In this document: positions 18,642-27,386 of the stretch, in pieces
Layout: each line of letters opens with the position of its first letter
How positions within the stretch are numbered: position 1 is the stretch's first letter
Origin: Marinoscillum pacificum
Lineage (GTDB): Bacteria > Bacteroidota > Bacteroidia > Cytophagales > Cyclobacteriaceae
Assembly (NCBI RefSeq): GCF_024714495.1
Contig: NZ_JAMZMJ010000019.1
Span: 1 to 64,000 of the forward strand
Direction of reading: 5' to 3'
DNA: 64,000 bases
Made by a program: the position numbers and the translations under genes
Notes under the pieces: model-generated
The model's input: only the letters and a program-made list of their open reading frames with translations
Databases searched by the model: none
Told to the model about the DNA's origin: nothing

Positions 18642-19334
18642 ATGACGTATAATCACCCCAAGATATTGGTCGCAATCGACTGTTTGGTATTCGGTTACGA
18701 CACGACGGAAAACAATCTGAAGGTTCTTTTATTCCAACGAGAAGTGGAGCCTTTTGCTGGCGAATGGTCGCTTATTGGAGGTTTTGTCAATGAAGATGAA
18801 GATCTCTCTGATGGAGCTGAACGTGTATTGGAAAAATTCACAGGACTAAAGGATGTCTTTTTGGAACAGCTTTCAACGTTCGGTAAAGCTAATCGCGATC
18901 CAGGAGGCAGAGTAGTATCCATTCTCTATTGGAGCTTGATCAAACTGGATGACCTACATAGAGACATTGCTAATGAGCATGGGGCCAAGTGGTTTGACCT
19001 GGATCAGTTGCCGGAATTGGTTGTTGATCATTCTGAGATGCTCAAGCTGGGAACAGAACAACTGGTCCATAATGCCAAAAGTAGACCCATTGGATTTGAG
19101 CTATTGCCAGAGGATTTTACATTGCCACAACTAAAGCAACTGTACGATGCCATCTATGGTAAAAGCATCGATGACCGCAACTTCCGTAAAAAGATCTTGT
19201 CTACAGATTTACTGATCAAAACAGACAAGAAAGATAAAACGACATCCAAGAAGGGAGCCTTCGTTTATCGATTTGATACGGAGAAATACAACGAGCTAAG
19301 AAAGCAAGGTTATCACCTGGATTTGAATGTTTAA
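18642..19334 (+). CDS. Nudix-fold transcriptional regulator of galactose genes (NrtR/AraR-like)
   Basis: A 230-residue protein with an N-terminal Nudix-like domain (about 8-140) and a C-terminal winged-helix part (about 150-230: FTLPQLKQLYDAIYGKSIDDRNFRKKIL). The Nudix box is degenerate: GGFVNEDEDLSDGAERVLEK has lost the RE and EE catalytic residues, so it should bind a sugar or nucleotide ligand without hydrolysis. This is the build of the Bacteroides AraR family (NrtR relatives). Divergence from galKTE and the shared operator make it the probable galactose regulator. It is a paralogue of the protein at 25851-26528. Confidence 0.88.
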   Translation: MTYNHPKILVAIDCLVFGYDTTENNLKVLLFQREVEPFAGEWSLIGGFVNEDEDLSDGAERVLEKFTGLKDVFLEQLSTFGKANRDPGGRVVSILYWSLIKLDDLHRDIANEHGAKWFDLDQLPELVVDHSEMLKLGTEQLVHNAKSRPIGFELLPEDFTLPQLKQLYDAIYGKSIDDRNFRKKILSTDLLIKTDKKDKTTSKKGAFVYRFDTEKYNELRKQGYHLDLNV

Positions 19335-19348
19335 TAAGTTAGCTAAGA

Positions 19349-20383
19349 TTATTGAACCGACTTAATAAACTCAATTAGTCCCTTGAAGTACGTCTCCTGA
19401 TCGTCATACATGGAAAAGTGGCTTCCCGTAGGACAATGCAGGTACTCACCATTTTGAACAGATTCGGCGATCATCTTCATATGCTCAGGATCCATGGTAT
19501 CATAAGCTCCACCAATACTTAAGGTTGGAACTTTTATTTTGGAAAGGTCGGCAGTTCTATCCCAGTTTTTCAGCTTGGCATCACCCACTATCCCAAACTC
19601 ACTTGGACCTTGCATGGTCACGTACATGTCCATATTGATATTCGCAAAACCACGATTAACAGGATCTGGCCATTGATCCATTGGCATCCTCAACACATGC
19701 TCTGGATAGTAATGTTCATAAATGAGTTCGGTATATCTCGGATTGGAATAGTCCTCATTGGCTTCTAGCTCTCTGATCTCAGCCAATACTGCTGAATCTA
19801 ATTGCGGTCCCAACACATTATTGGCATAGTCAACATAATCCGGAATGGAAGCCATCATGTTGGAAATGATCAATCCCTTCATGTTGTCTTGATATTTAAG
19901 TGCATATTCCATTCCCAGAATACCACCCCAACTATGTCCAAGCAGAAAGAAATTATCCTTATCCAAACCTAAAGCAAGTCGCACTTGCTCTACTTCCTCC
20001 ACAAATCGATCAATGTTCCACAAGCTGGTATCAGAAGGCTGGTCACTGTAAGCCGACTCCAGCTGATCGTAGTAATAATACTCGATTCCGGCCTCAGGTA
20101 GAAACGAATCAAAGCATTCAAAATACTCATGAGATGCTCCTGGCCCACCATGAAGCAAGAGCAATTTCATTTTAGGATTATTTCCGACTCTCTTTGTCCA
20201 AACATTGAAGGTTCCACTTGGCGTTTCAATTGGAATCATTCTCGCACCGCCACTCAGCTTATCTGATTTACCAGAATAATCCAGATAGTCATTAGATTTT
20301 ACTTCAGTCTGATTGGACTCAGGAGCAGAACAGGAAGCGATGAATAAAAATGCAACAAGCGAAAAGAAATAGATTGCCTTCAT
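19349..20383 (-). CDS. Proline iminopeptidase-like alpha/beta hydrolase lipoprotein
   Basis: A 344-residue lipoprotein (lipobox LFIASC, Cys18). It has the S33 peptidase oxyanion motif LLLLHGGPGASHEYF, the nucleophile elbow LLGHSWGG, the acid in GGAYDTMDPEHM and the base in PTGSHFSMYDD. The family removes N-terminal proline or other residues from small peptides; the fold also covers esterases. The lipid anchor puts it in the periplasm or at the surface, unlike the cytoplasmic classical enzyme. It converges on the gal regulator with a 14-base gap and shows no functional link to it. Confidence 0.88.
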   Translation of the reverse strand: MKAIYFFSLVAFLFIASCSAPESNQTEVKSNDYLDYSGKSDKLSGGARMIPIETPSGTFNVWTKRVGNNPKMKLLLLHGGPGASHEYFECFDSFLPEAGIEYYYYDQLESAYSDQPSDTSLWNIDRFVEEVEQVRLALGLDKDNFFLLGHSWGGILGMEYALKYQDNMKGLIISNMMASIPDYVDYANNVLGPQLDSAVLAEIRELEANEDYSNPRYTELIYEHYYPEHVLRMPMDQWPDPVNRGFANINMDMYVTMQGPSEFGIVGDAKLKNWDRTADLSKIKVPTLSIGGAYDTMDPEHMKMIAESVQNGEYLHCPTGSHFSMYDDQETYFKGLIEFIKSVQ

Positions 20384-20440
20384 GGACTAAGTTATTTTGA
20401 GTTGATGAAACTACGGGTTTAAGTGAGGGAATGCAAATTC

Positions 20441-20587
20441 TTAGTATTCCCTTACAGCAATGGTCCCAGCAATATAATCAGGTAGTGACCTTGATTTATC
20501 ATCAAACAGCATGGTGACAATTTCTATCAAACCCCAAAGCCAAAATATGAATTGTAAAACTATCTCTCTCCTCGAAAACTGATCGAT
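20441..20587 (-). pseudogene. C-terminal remnant of an RDD-family membrane protein
   Basis: Read on the minus strand, an open stretch of 48 codons between two stops has no plausible start. It encodes a membrane-like segment (QFIFWLWGLIEIVTMLF) followed by DDKSRSLPDYIAGTIAV. The last motif is the characteristic end of RDD domains (D-K-x-R-x-L-x-D-x-I-A-G-T). The rest of the gene is absent, so this is a truncated, decayed copy left in the 236-base gap before the next gene. Confidence 0.6.
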
Positions 20588-20619
20588 TAAACTATATTTG
20601 ATCAACTAAATGATTAACT

Positions 20620-21537
20620 ATGAAGGCTTTCCTGACTGTATTAATAGTAATATTCCATTTCTCCGGTTATTGTCAAACAATCGTAAAGGCTGAAAAAACA
20701 GCTTATCAATGTATTAATCACACTATAGGAGTAAAGAAAAAAGAACTAAAAAATCTCAAAAAATTATATAATTTCTTTAAAGCAAAGAATGAAAAAAATG
20801 ATCAAGACTTTTCTTCCATCGACGAAAAAGAAATAGTAGAAATATTGCTAAATAGTCCACTTTTCATAGACAACAACCTTCAAGAACAACTTCTGATTAA
20901 CTGTTTGAGTAATTCCTACAACCAAAAGGACATAAATATAGACACCACATCAACCTATCATCAGACTCTATTTTTATTACAAGACCTAAAAAAGAATTCT
21001 CAAAAAACCAGAAACCAATCCAGCAATTCTAGAATAAAAAAGATTGAAGATGTCCTAAGTCAAGAAGAACTTAAAAGTGAATTATTTCAAGCTATATATG
21101 TTCTATTGATGTTAGATATTGTAAAGGATTCCGAACTTTTAGGTGAATCTGAAAGGAATCAGCCAGAATACATGGAGCTTCCCTCAGGTGAGGTTGAAGA
21201 TGAAATTGAGATTAACATAACAGTTCCAACTGATGTTCCTCCTTGTGGAGATCCAGACCTTATCTATACGATAGTCGAAAAAGCTCCAAAATTCACAGGA
21301 ACATCGATTAAAGATTATTTCCAGATTAGATCAGAAGACGTTAAAGGAAAGGTATTTATCAAGTTCATAATTGACTGCACAGGTGTACCTTATGATTTTC
21401 AGGTAGTCCAGTCATTGTCACCAAAATCAGATGAAATGGCAATGAACTTAGCAAAGCAAATGCCTGCATGGACACCAGGAATCCAAAGAGGTAAAAGGGT
21501 CAAAGTCACCACGGTAGTGCCTATTATCTTTGATTAA
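20620..21537 (+). CDS. Secreted protein with TonB C-terminal-like domain
   Basis: A 305-residue protein with a signal peptide (MKAFLTVLIVIFHFSGYCQ). The middle is Lys/Asn/Glu-rich and helical with no recognised domain. Residues about 225-305 match the energy-transducer TonB C-terminal fold: IVEKAPKFTGTSIKDYFQ, then GKVFIKFIIDCTGVPYDFQVVQSL, then MPAWTPGIQRGKRVKVTTVVPIIF. It has a cleavable signal instead of the membrane anchor and proline-rich stalk of true TonB, so it is unlikely to energise transporters. Bacteroidota carry many such orphan domains of unknown role. It is AT-rich compared with the flanking operons. Confidence 0.75.
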   Translation: MKAFLTVLIVIFHFSGYCQTIVKAEKTAYQCINHTIGVKKKELKNLKKLYNFFKAKNEKNDQDFSSIDEKEIVEILLNSPLFIDNNLQEQLLINCLSNSYNQKDINIDTTSTYHQTLFLLQDLKKNSQKTRNQSSNSRIKKIEDVLSQEELKSELFQAIYVLLMLDIVKDSELLGESERNQPEYMELPSGEVEDEIEINITVPTDVPPCGDPDLIYTIVEKAPKFTGTSIKDYFQIRSEDVKGKVFIKFIIDCTGVPYDFQVVQSLSPKSDEMAMNLAKQMPAWTPGIQRGKRVKVTTVVPIIFD

Positions 21538-21614
21538 GATTCTTATATAAATAACGCAGTTTTACCGAAGAAAGTAACTAGCAGCTACAATACACCCATA
21601 GAAAAGCTTATCAT

Positions 21615-22220
21615 TTGACTGGGTCAATTAAAAAGATACTGAAAAGCAAGTCCGTCATAGTGGCATTGATACTTCTTGTTGCCGTGAATACAACTTTTGC
21701 ATGGGAACAATTACCCTCGGGATGGGATTTTTTACTTACGCTTTTTCTAGCTTGCATCTGGCTTCTTACATTATTGATATTTCTTTGGAAACTTGTAACA
21801 TTCGCTCAAAATGCAAAGAAGAAACGAGAGAACGGTATCAACCTAATCATCTTAGGTAGTGTACTTCTTTTTTGTTTTCTCTTCCCTTTGGGAGTAATAA
21901 AAAGCAGTGACTTTGATCCAGAGCCCTATTTGATAGCGAGTCGTGAAGGTGCTGCAAATTGTACTTCAACCATCACTCTTGGCATAGACAGCACTTTTGT
22001 TCAAAGAGTTGTGTGTTTTGGTGTTGAAAAGCAAACTGGCACTTATACCATTAAAAATGATACGGTCTTTTTAAGATTTCGCAATGATGAAAATCGAAGA
22101 TTTGGTGTTATTGAATGGAATGAAGACCAAAAAAAAGACGATTATGGATACCTCAATCATTATGGAAAGTTGCCTAATGACAAACCACTTCCAATGAGCA
22201 TATTATATCTGAAGAAATGA
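21615..22220 (+). CDS. Small membrane protein of unknown function
   Basis: This 201-residue product is not recognised. It has three predicted membrane segments: about 13-29 (VIVALILLVAVNTTFAW), 38-62 (FLLTLFLACIWLLTLLIFLWKLV) and 74-96 (INLIILGSVLLFCFLFPLG). A soluble domain of about 100 residues follows (LGIDSTFVQRVVC, TGTYTIKNDTVFLRF), resembling the small lipocalin-like domains that test cell components. No in-frame ATG exists near the start; TTG at 21615 is used because the upstream in-frame stop is at 21579. Confidence 0.65.
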   Translation: MTGSIKKILKSKSVIVALILLVAVNTTFAWEQLPSGWDFLLTLFLACIWLLTLLIFLWKLVTFAQNAKKKRENGINLIILGSVLLFCFLFPLGVIKSSDFDPEPYLIASREGAANCTSTITLGIDSTFVQRVVCFGVEKQTGTYTIKNDTVFLRFRNDENRRFGVIEWNEDQKKDDYGYLNHYGKLPNDKPLPMSILYLKK

Positions 22221-22277
22221 TTGCATCACATTATGGTTGGTGCTTACTAATTTAACATGCCAATTTAAATTAGACCA

Positions 22278-22868
22278 ATGCTACTCACCTTACTCCTATT
22301 AATTCTTAGTCCACCTATCCCAAAGGATTCAATTAATATTCTAATCATCTCCTCGTGTAGTGTTGAAGTGGATGAGCAATTAATAGTTGAGGCCGACAAC
22401 TTTCTAAACCATTGTGATTCCCTCTCACAACTTGCCAAAAGAATGGGAATTATCGATTCGCTTGAAGCTAGTGGAGATAAGCGAACAGCTGCATTCAAGA
22501 CCGTCAATCTAGAAAATATGCTATCGTTTGAGTTTAGTGCAATTCTGGAATTTAATTGCTCTAATTATTTCTCGGAAATCAACATAGAAATAATTGAGTG
22601 TAATTCAGAAGATGCTGATCTTAACTCATATGACTTTGTAATTGAAATAGATCAACTCAAATACCTCCAAGAAGGTGATCTCTACATGCTAGAAGCTCAT
22701 TTAAGAACCACAAACTTCTTTAATGAAGGCCAAGTGTCTTTTGATGACAAAATAACCATCAAATCAGATTTTCATGGTTTTGAACAAGAGTTTGAAAACA
22801 TGGGGATTAGTATTATTCATTCATTGAATATGGCTTTCACTAATAAGGTTGTATATACTATTCTCTAA
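22278..22868 (+). CDS. Hypothetical secreted protein
   Basis: This 196-residue product is not recognised. The N-terminus (MLLTLLLLILSPPIP) is a short signal or anchor; the rest is acidic and beta-rich with a few cysteines (SCSVEV, LEFNCSNYF, IIECNSED). It follows the membrane protein gene by 57 bases on the same strand and ends against a bidirectional terminator shared with xylA. The three genes from 20620 share AT-rich codon use and may be recent acquisitions. Confidence 0.6.
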   Translation: MLLTLLLLILSPPIPKDSINILIISSCSVEVDEQLIVEADNFLNHCDSLSQLAKRMGIIDSLEASGDKRTAAFKTVNLENMLSFEFSAILEFNCSNYFSEINIEIIECNSEDADLNSYDFVIEIDQLKYLQEGDLYMLEAHLRTTNFFNEGQVSFDDKITIKSDFHGFEQEFENMGISIIHSLNMAFTNKVVYTIL

Positions 22869-22875
22869 GAACTAA

Positions 22876-22906
22876 AAAACCTCACAGCCACCAGCCATGA
22901 GGTTTT
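22876..22906. terminator. Bidirectional terminator between a hypothetical gene and xylA
   Basis: A perfect 9-bp stem AAAACCTCA / TGAGGTTTT has a 13-base loop. T runs lie on both strands (six T on the minus strand). It lies 33 bases past the xylA stop and 8 bases past the plus-strand gene. Confidence 0.85.
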
Positions 22907-22938
22907 GTAATTAGTATAAAGAAGTGTTTTTAAATTTC

Positions 22939-24261
22939 TTAGATGTAATTATTAATAATGTTTTCAAACAACTCTTGTTTTCCGCTCTTCAACTCCGTGT
23001 TGTCGCCAAGTTTTGCTAACTGCTCCAAAGTCAGTTTTCCTGTCTCAAATTCCTTGCCATTTCCACTATCAAACGAAGCATAACGCTCAGCTTTCAGTTT
23101 TGCATAGCTTGAATCTGTCAAGATCTTATCTGCGGTAATCAATGCTCTAGCAAATGCGTCCATACCTCCAATGTGTGCATGGAAGATATCGTCCAGATCA
23201 GTAGAGTTTCTTCTGGTTTTCGCATCGAAGTTGATACCGCCACCTTGTAGACCTCCTACTTCTAAGAAGATCAACATCATCTCAGTCAACTCATTCAAGT
23301 TTGTTGGGAATTGATCAGTATCCCATCCATTCTGATAGTCTCCACGGTTAGCATCCATACTACCTAAAAGACCTGCATTTGCCGCAACCTGCATTTCGTG
23401 CTGCATCGTATGCTGTGCTAGAGTTGCGTGGTTTACTTCCAGGTTCAATTTGAAATCATTCATCAAATTATGCTCTCTTAAGAAGGCAATCACAGTTGCT
23501 GAATCGAAATCATACTGATGTTTGGTAGGCTCCATTGGCTTTGGCTCAATGAAGAATGTTCCTTTGAATCCTTGAGCTCTTGCATAATCTCTCGCCATCG
23601 TTAAGAACTGAGCCAGGTGATCCTGCTCACGTTTCATATCAGTGTTGAGCAGGCTCATATAACCTTCTCTACCACCCCAGAACACGTAGTTTTCACCATT
23701 CAATTTGATGGTAGCATCCAAAGCACCTTTCAGTTGGGCTCCAGCTCTAGCAACTACGTTGAAATCAGGGTTAGTTGATGCTCCGTTCATGTATTGTGGA
23801 TTGGAGAATAGATTGGCAGTACCCCAAAGCAATTTCACACCAGAAGCAGCCATTTTCTCTTTTGCATAGTCTGTGATGAAGTCCAGACGCTTTTGAGACT
23901 CGGCCATCGTATCTGCCTCATCAATCAAATCAAAATCATGGAAACAGAAATATGGCGCACCAATTTTAGTAATGAACTCAAAACCAGCATCCATTTTATC
24001 TTTAGCAGCCTGGTATGCATCTGCATTGACACTCCAGGGAAACTCCTTCGTTCCCGGGCCAAATGGATCGCCACCAGTTCCACATAGTGTATGCCAATAA
24101 GCAATAGCAAATCGGAAATGCTCCTTTAGGGTCTTACCTGCTACTACCTTGTTTTCGTCATACCATTTAAACGCTAATGGATTGTCAGACTCTCTTCCCT
24201 CGAACTGGATTTTTCCAATTCCTTTGAAATATTCTTTATCTCCTAATAAGATATCACTCAT
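22939..24261 (-). CDS. xylA: Xylose isomerase
   Basis: A 440-residue cytoplasmic TIM-barrel enzyme converting D-xylose to D-xylulose. Family motifs include [12 protein letters not shown] (catalytic His), [35 protein letters not shown] (metal-binding Glu), [39 protein letters not shown] and [13 protein letters not shown] (metal-binding Asp). Full length for the class II enzyme. It lies two bases downstream of xylB, so the pair is an operon, and its end is marked by the terminator at 22876-22906. Confidence 0.98.
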   Translation of the reverse strand: MSDILLGDKEYFKGIGKIQFEGRESDNPLAFKWYDENKVVAGKTLKEHFRFAIAYWHTLCGTGGDPFGPGTKEFPWSVNADAYQAAKDKMDAGFEFITKIGAPYFCFHDFDLIDEADTMAESQKRLDFITDYAKEKMAASGVKLLWGTANLFSNPQYMNGASTNPDFNVVARAGAQLKGALDATIKLNGENYVFWGGREGYMSLLNTDMKREQDHLAQFLTMARDYARAQGFKGTFFIEPKPMEPTKHQYDFDSATVIAFLREHNLMNDFKLNLEVNHATLAQHTMQHEMQVAANAGLLGSMDANRGDYQNGWDTDQFPTNLNELTEMMLIFLEVGGLQGGGINFDAKTRRNSTDLDDIFHAHIGGMDAFARALITADKILTDSSYAKLKAERYASFDSGNGKEFETGKLTLEQLAKLGDNTELKSGKQELFENIINNYI

Positions 24262-24263
24262 GG

Positions 24264-25745
24264 TTATTTGTTTAAGATTTTGATTAATTCGTTTTTCCAG
24301 CTTTGGTAAGCTTCCTGATAATTTCCAGAAGCCGGCTGATACACTTTCAAAATGGTGTCCCCAGCTACAGCTTCTGCTAATGTTTTATAATACCCCAACC
24401 CATACGCGGCACCTCTCGCTGCTCCTATAGCACCTGTGGTTTCTACCATTTCGATGGGTGCTCCTGAAAGTGAGGCAATCGTGGTACTGAAAATATTGGA
24501 TTGGAATAAGTTGTCATTTCCTACTCTTAGTTTGTTGATATCCAAACCAAGCTCTTGCATCACTTCCATACCGTACATGAAAGAGAATGCAATTCCTTCC
24601 AATGCAGCGCGATAAAAATGTGACTGTTGGTGTCTATTGAATTGAAGACCGAGCACAGTAGCTCCTGGATCCTGGTTTGACAACATTCGCTCTGCACCAT
24701 TGCCGAAAGGCAACATCCGCAAACCATCAGATCCTATAGATATAGCAGAAGCTTTTTCTTCCATTTCCGGATAAGACAATCCATTTTGAGCGATCATCTG
24801 ACGAACATATCGGTATTGACTTCCTGATCCATTGATACAAAGGAGCACTCCAATACGAGGATCTGCTGAAGTATGATTGACGTGAGCAAAACTGTTGACG
24901 CGTGATTTTGGATCATAAACAGGCTCACCCTGCACTCCATATACCACACCAGATGTACCACCAGTTGCGGCAATTTCCCCAGGATTGAAAACTCCCAAAG
25001 AAAGTGCATTATTTGGCTGATCACCAGCACGGTACGCAACATGGATACCCCCACTTAATCCTAATATATTGGCCGCTTCTGAAGTTAAGGTTCCTTGCTC
25101 TCCGAATGTTGGTACGATAGTAGAAATAACACTCTCATCAAATCCGCAAGCATTCATCAGAGGCTTGGATAACTCTTCGTTCTTAAAGTCCCAGAAAATA
25201 CCTTCAGATAATCCAGAAACAGTAGTAGTACAAAGTCCAGTGAGCTTCATCGCCACATAATCCCCTGGCAACATGATTTTGTGCACTTTGGCAAAAAGCT
25301 CGGGTTCATTATCCTTTACCCATTTGAGTTTAGCGGCTGTGAAATTACCTGGAGCATTGAGCATGTGCTCGTTGCTTCGTTCCTCGCCAATGATTTGCAA
25401 AAGCACGTCTCCTACCGGTACCGCTCGACTATCACACCAAATAATGGAAGGCCTAATAACATATAAGTCCTTATCCACCATTACTAATCCATGCATTTGA
25501 TAAGAAATACCAATTCCTTTTACTTTGGAAGCATCGATTTTGGCTTTATCCAAAACCAGACGAGTAGCCTTTTGGACACATTCCCACCACATTTCAGGGT
25601 CTTGCTCGGCAAATCCAGGCTGTGGACTGCTTATTTCTAGTTCGGTCTCCGGATAATGTGCCACGGCTAGTTGACGATTAGTTTCGCCATCCAAAAGGGC
25701 CGCCTTGACGCTGGAACTACCGATATCGTATCCGATAAAATACAT
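24264..25745 (-). CDS. xylB: Xylulokinase (FGGY family)
   Basis: The kinase phosphorylates D-xylulose to enter the pentose phosphate pathway. It starts [20 protein letters not shown] with the phosphate-1 loop and contains [18 protein letters not shown], the [15 protein letters not shown] hinge and [11 protein letters not shown] (phosphate 2). The ATG at 25745 is chosen; the open frame extends 39 codons further, but that part crosses the promoter, the operator and the divergent regulator start and does not look like a kinase. It precedes xylA and is probably repressed by the Nudix regulator transcribed away from it. Confidence 0.96.
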   Translation of the reverse strand: MYFIGYDIGSSSVKAALLDGETNRQLAVAHYPETELEISSPQPGFAEQDPEMWWECVQKATRLVLDKAKIDASKVKGIGISYQMHGLVMVDKDLYVIRPSIIWCDSRAVPVGDVLLQIIGEERSNEHMLNAPGNFTAAKLKWVKDNEPELFAKVHKIMLPGDYVAMKLTGLCTTTVSGLSEGIFWDFKNEELSKPLMNACGFDESVISTIVPTFGEQGTLTSEAANILGLSGGIHVAYRAGDQPNNALSLGVFNPGEIAATGGTSGVVYGVQGEPVYDPKSRVNSFAHVNHTSADPRIGVLLCINGSGSQYRYVRQMIAQNGLSYPEMEEKASAISIGSDGLRMLPFGNGAERMLSNQDPGATVLGLQFNRHQQSHFYRAALEGIAFSFMYGMEVMQELGLDINKLRVGNDNLFQSNIFSTTIASLSGAPIEMVETTGAIGAARGAAYGLGYYKTLAEAVAGDTILKVYQPASGNYQEAYQSWKNELIKILNK

Positions 25746-25765
25746 TTTTAGTAAGTTGTTGTACC

Positions 25766-25773
25766 CAAATATA
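25766..25773 (-). promoter_or_regulatory. Candidate -7 box for xylBA
   Basis: TATATTTG on the minus strand matches TAnnTTTG exactly and lies 21 bases upstream of the xylB ATG. The palindrome at 25780-25796 sits just upstream of it, where a bound repressor would block polymerase. Confidence 0.55.
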
Positions 25774-25779
25774 ACACTT

Positions 25780-25796
25780 ATAGTCTTTTTGACTAT
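25780..25796. promoter_or_regulatory. Palindromic operator between xylB and its Nudix regulator
   Basis: Perfect inverted repeat ATAGTC-N5-GACTAT with additional loosely paired flanks (AACA on the left, TGTT on the right). It lies between the xylB -7 box and the divergent regulator, matching the layout at galK. The spacing differs from the gal operator, which would let the two paralogous regulators discriminate. Assignment to the regulator is inferred. Confidence 0.7.
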
Positions 25797-25850
25797 TACT
25801 TGTTGAAATTTATTTATCTTAGTATTGCGTTGGATTAAAAAAACACGACT

Positions 25851-26528
25851 GTGGAGCAACAAATTATGGACGACCTGTCCATAGACTGTGTCATATTTGG
25901 TTTTACCGATGAACTTAAAGTTTTGCTAGTAAAACATGCAGAAGGAATTAGCAAAGGCAAATGGGCCTTGCCTGGTGGATGGATCACCTATGATGAATCA
26001 CTGGATCAGGCTGCTAATCGTATCCTCAATTTACTGACAGGTGTAGATAATTTGTTTTTAGAGCAGCTGAAAGCTTTCGGCTCAGTAGAACGTTTCCCTT
26101 CTAAACGTGTGGTTACAGTCGCTTACTACACTTTAATTCGAGATTCAGATTATGATGTTGTAGCTGGGTTTACTGCTTCTGATGCGCAATGGTTCTCGAT
26201 CAATGATATACCTGACCTACCTTATGATCATCAGGAGATCTTGCAATATGCCTGGGATCAGCTAAAGCACAAAGTGAAGCAGGAGCCAATTGGATTTAAC
26301 TTATTGCCAAAGAAATTCACCTTACTTCAATTACAAAACCTATACGAATCAATTCTTCAGATTAAGTTAGATAAGCCGAACTTTCGCAGAAAGATGCTCG
26401 GCATGAAGTTGCTGATCGATTGTGATGAAAAACAAGACAATGTCTCTCATCGTGCCGCCAAACTTTATCGATTCAACGAGGAAGTATACCAATCGCTGAA
26501 GGAACACAAGTTTGTATTGGATTGGTGA
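25851..26528 (+). CDS. Nudix-fold transcriptional regulator of xylose genes (NrtR/AraR-like)
   Basis: A 225-residue paralogue of the gal regulator at 18642, with the same two-part build: Nudix-like sensor (about 5-135) and winged-helix C-terminus (FTLLQLQNLYESILQIKLDKPNFRRKML). The Nudix box GGWITYDESLDQAANRILNLLTG lacks the catalytic glutamates, so it should sense rather than hydrolyse. Shared blocks with the paralogue include IDC-x-IFG, FLEQLKAFG, GFNLLPKKFTLLQLQ and NFRRK. The GTG at 25851 gives an N-terminus of the same length as the paralogue; ATG at 25866 is an alternative. Divergence from xylBA indicates a xylose regulator. Confidence 0.88.
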   Translation: MEQQIMDDLSIDCVIFGFTDELKVLLVKHAEGISKGKWALPGGWITYDESLDQAANRILNLLTGVDNLFLEQLKAFGSVERFPSKRVVTVAYYTLIRDSDYDVVAGFTASDAQWFSINDIPDLPYDHQEILQYAWDQLKHKVKQEPIGFNLLPKKFTLLQLQNLYESILQIKLDKPNFRRKMLGMKLLIDCDEKQDNVSHRAAKLYRFNEEVYQSLKEHKFVLDW

Positions 26529-26539
26529 TTATCACCAAA

Positions 26540-26693
26540 CGTCATTCCCCGAATTTGAGGATCAATAAAAAATCTTCCTCTTCATCAATTTAAATTCTAG
26601 GGGAATCTATTTTGCCACAAGAATTGGACTCCCTTAGAATCAGTCATTGTTCTTCCAAATCATGAAATAAGTCCTATGATTCAGGGAGTGACG
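26540..26693 (+). repeat. Palindromic MITE-like repeat, copy 1
   Basis: A 154-bp element bounded by CGTCATTCCCCGAAT and ATTCAGGGAGTGACG (imperfect terminal inverted repeats). An inner pair ATTCTAGGGGAATCTA / TTGGACTCCCTTAGAAT lies around the centre. About 85-90 percent identical to copies 2 and 3 by eye. Together with copy 2 it fills the 379-base gap before the GIY-YIG gene. No coding capacity. Confidence 0.9.
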
Positions 26694-26706
26694 ATAAATT
26701 AATACA

Positions 26707-26861
26707 CGTCATTCCCCGAAATTGAGGATCAGTAAAAAATCTTCCTCTTCATCAATTTAAATTCTAGGGGAATCTATTATGCCTGCATAAATTAGACTCC
26801 CTTAGAATCAATGATAGTTCTTCCAAGTCATGAAATATACCGCATAATTCAGGGAGTGACG
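26707..26861 (+). repeat. Palindromic MITE-like repeat, copy 2
   Basis: A 155-bp element in the same orientation as copy 1, 13 bases after it, with the same terminal and internal inverted repeats. It ends 46 bases before the GIY-YIG start. Four short cores (ATTCCCC, GGGGAAT, ACTCCCT, AGGGAGT) alternate in direction, so the element can fold either as two adjacent hairpins or as one long nested stem. Confidence 0.9.
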
Positions 26862-26907
26862 ACAAAAGGTGTTTTGAATAAAACCACAATCCTCCTATCT
26901 TTTAAAA

Positions 26908-27210
26908 ATGAGTGCAAAAGGCGGCTACACATACATTGTTTCCAATAAATCGAGGACAGTCCTATATACTGGTGTCACAAGTAATCTTTATAATCGGATA
27001 TGGGAACATAAAAATGGGTTTGGCTCCGCATTTACTGTAAAATATAAATGCCACGATTTAGTCTATTTTGAATTTCATCCAACGATTCAGGATGCAATTC
27101 ACAGAGAAAAGAGGATTAAAAAGTACACAACAGAAATGAAAGACAAACTCATCTATTCTTTTAATCCTAAGTTATCAGACCTTTTTGATCAAGTACAAGA
27201 ATTGCAGTAA
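26908..27210 (+). CDS. GIY-YIG single-domain nuclease (UPF0213/YhbQ-like) embedded in palindromic repeats
   Basis: A 100-residue protein that is only the GIY-YIG fold. Visible motifs are Tyr7-Thr-Tyr9 (GIY position), Leu-Tyr20-Thr-Gly22 (YIG position), Arg30 and His34 in LYNRIWEHK, metal-binding Glu67 in AIHREKRIKK and Asn86 in SFNPK, so the active site looks complete. No DNA-binding domain is attached. It sits 46 bases after repeat copy 2 and 9 bases before copy 3. Relatives in Bacteria have been linked to DNA repair or structure-specific cleavage; here the flanking palindromes suggest a role on hairpin DNA (inference). Confidence 0.92.
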   Translation: MSAKGGYTYIVSNKSRTVLYTGVTSNLYNRIWEHKNGFGSAFTVKYKCHDLVYFEFHPTIQDAIHREKRIKKYTTEMKDKLIYSFNPKLSDLFDQVQELQ

Positions 27211-27219
27211 GGTCAAATT

Positions 27220-27374
27220 CGTCATTCCCTGAATATAATGATCGATAAAAAATCTTCCTCTTCATCAATTTAAATTCTAGGGGAATCTATTATGCCTCCA
27301 TATTTTAGACTCCCTTAGAATCAATGATAGTTCTTCCAAGTCATGAAATAAACCGTATGATTCAGGGAGTGACG
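27220..27374 (+). repeat. Palindromic MITE-like repeat, copy 3
   Basis: A 155-bp copy in the same orientation as copies 1 and 2. Its termini CGTCATTCCCTGAAT and ATTCAGGGAGTGACG pair at 14 of 15 positions, the best of the three. It begins 9 bases after the GIY-YIG stop and ends 12 bases before the ROK kinase stop, so it may also act as the 3' end of the PUL 2 transcript. Confidence 0.9.
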
Positions 27375-27386
27375 AATTTCAGAGTT

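Noticed and set aside
19330-19369. Possible hairpin TTTAATAAGT / ACTTAATAAA between convergent genes
   Set aside because: AT-only pairing with a mismatch and overlap with both stop regions; too weak to call a terminator.
25746-25862. Upstream extension of the xylulokinase frame
   Set aside because: It would run across the promoter, the operator and the divergent regulator start, and the added residues are unlike any FGGY kinase.
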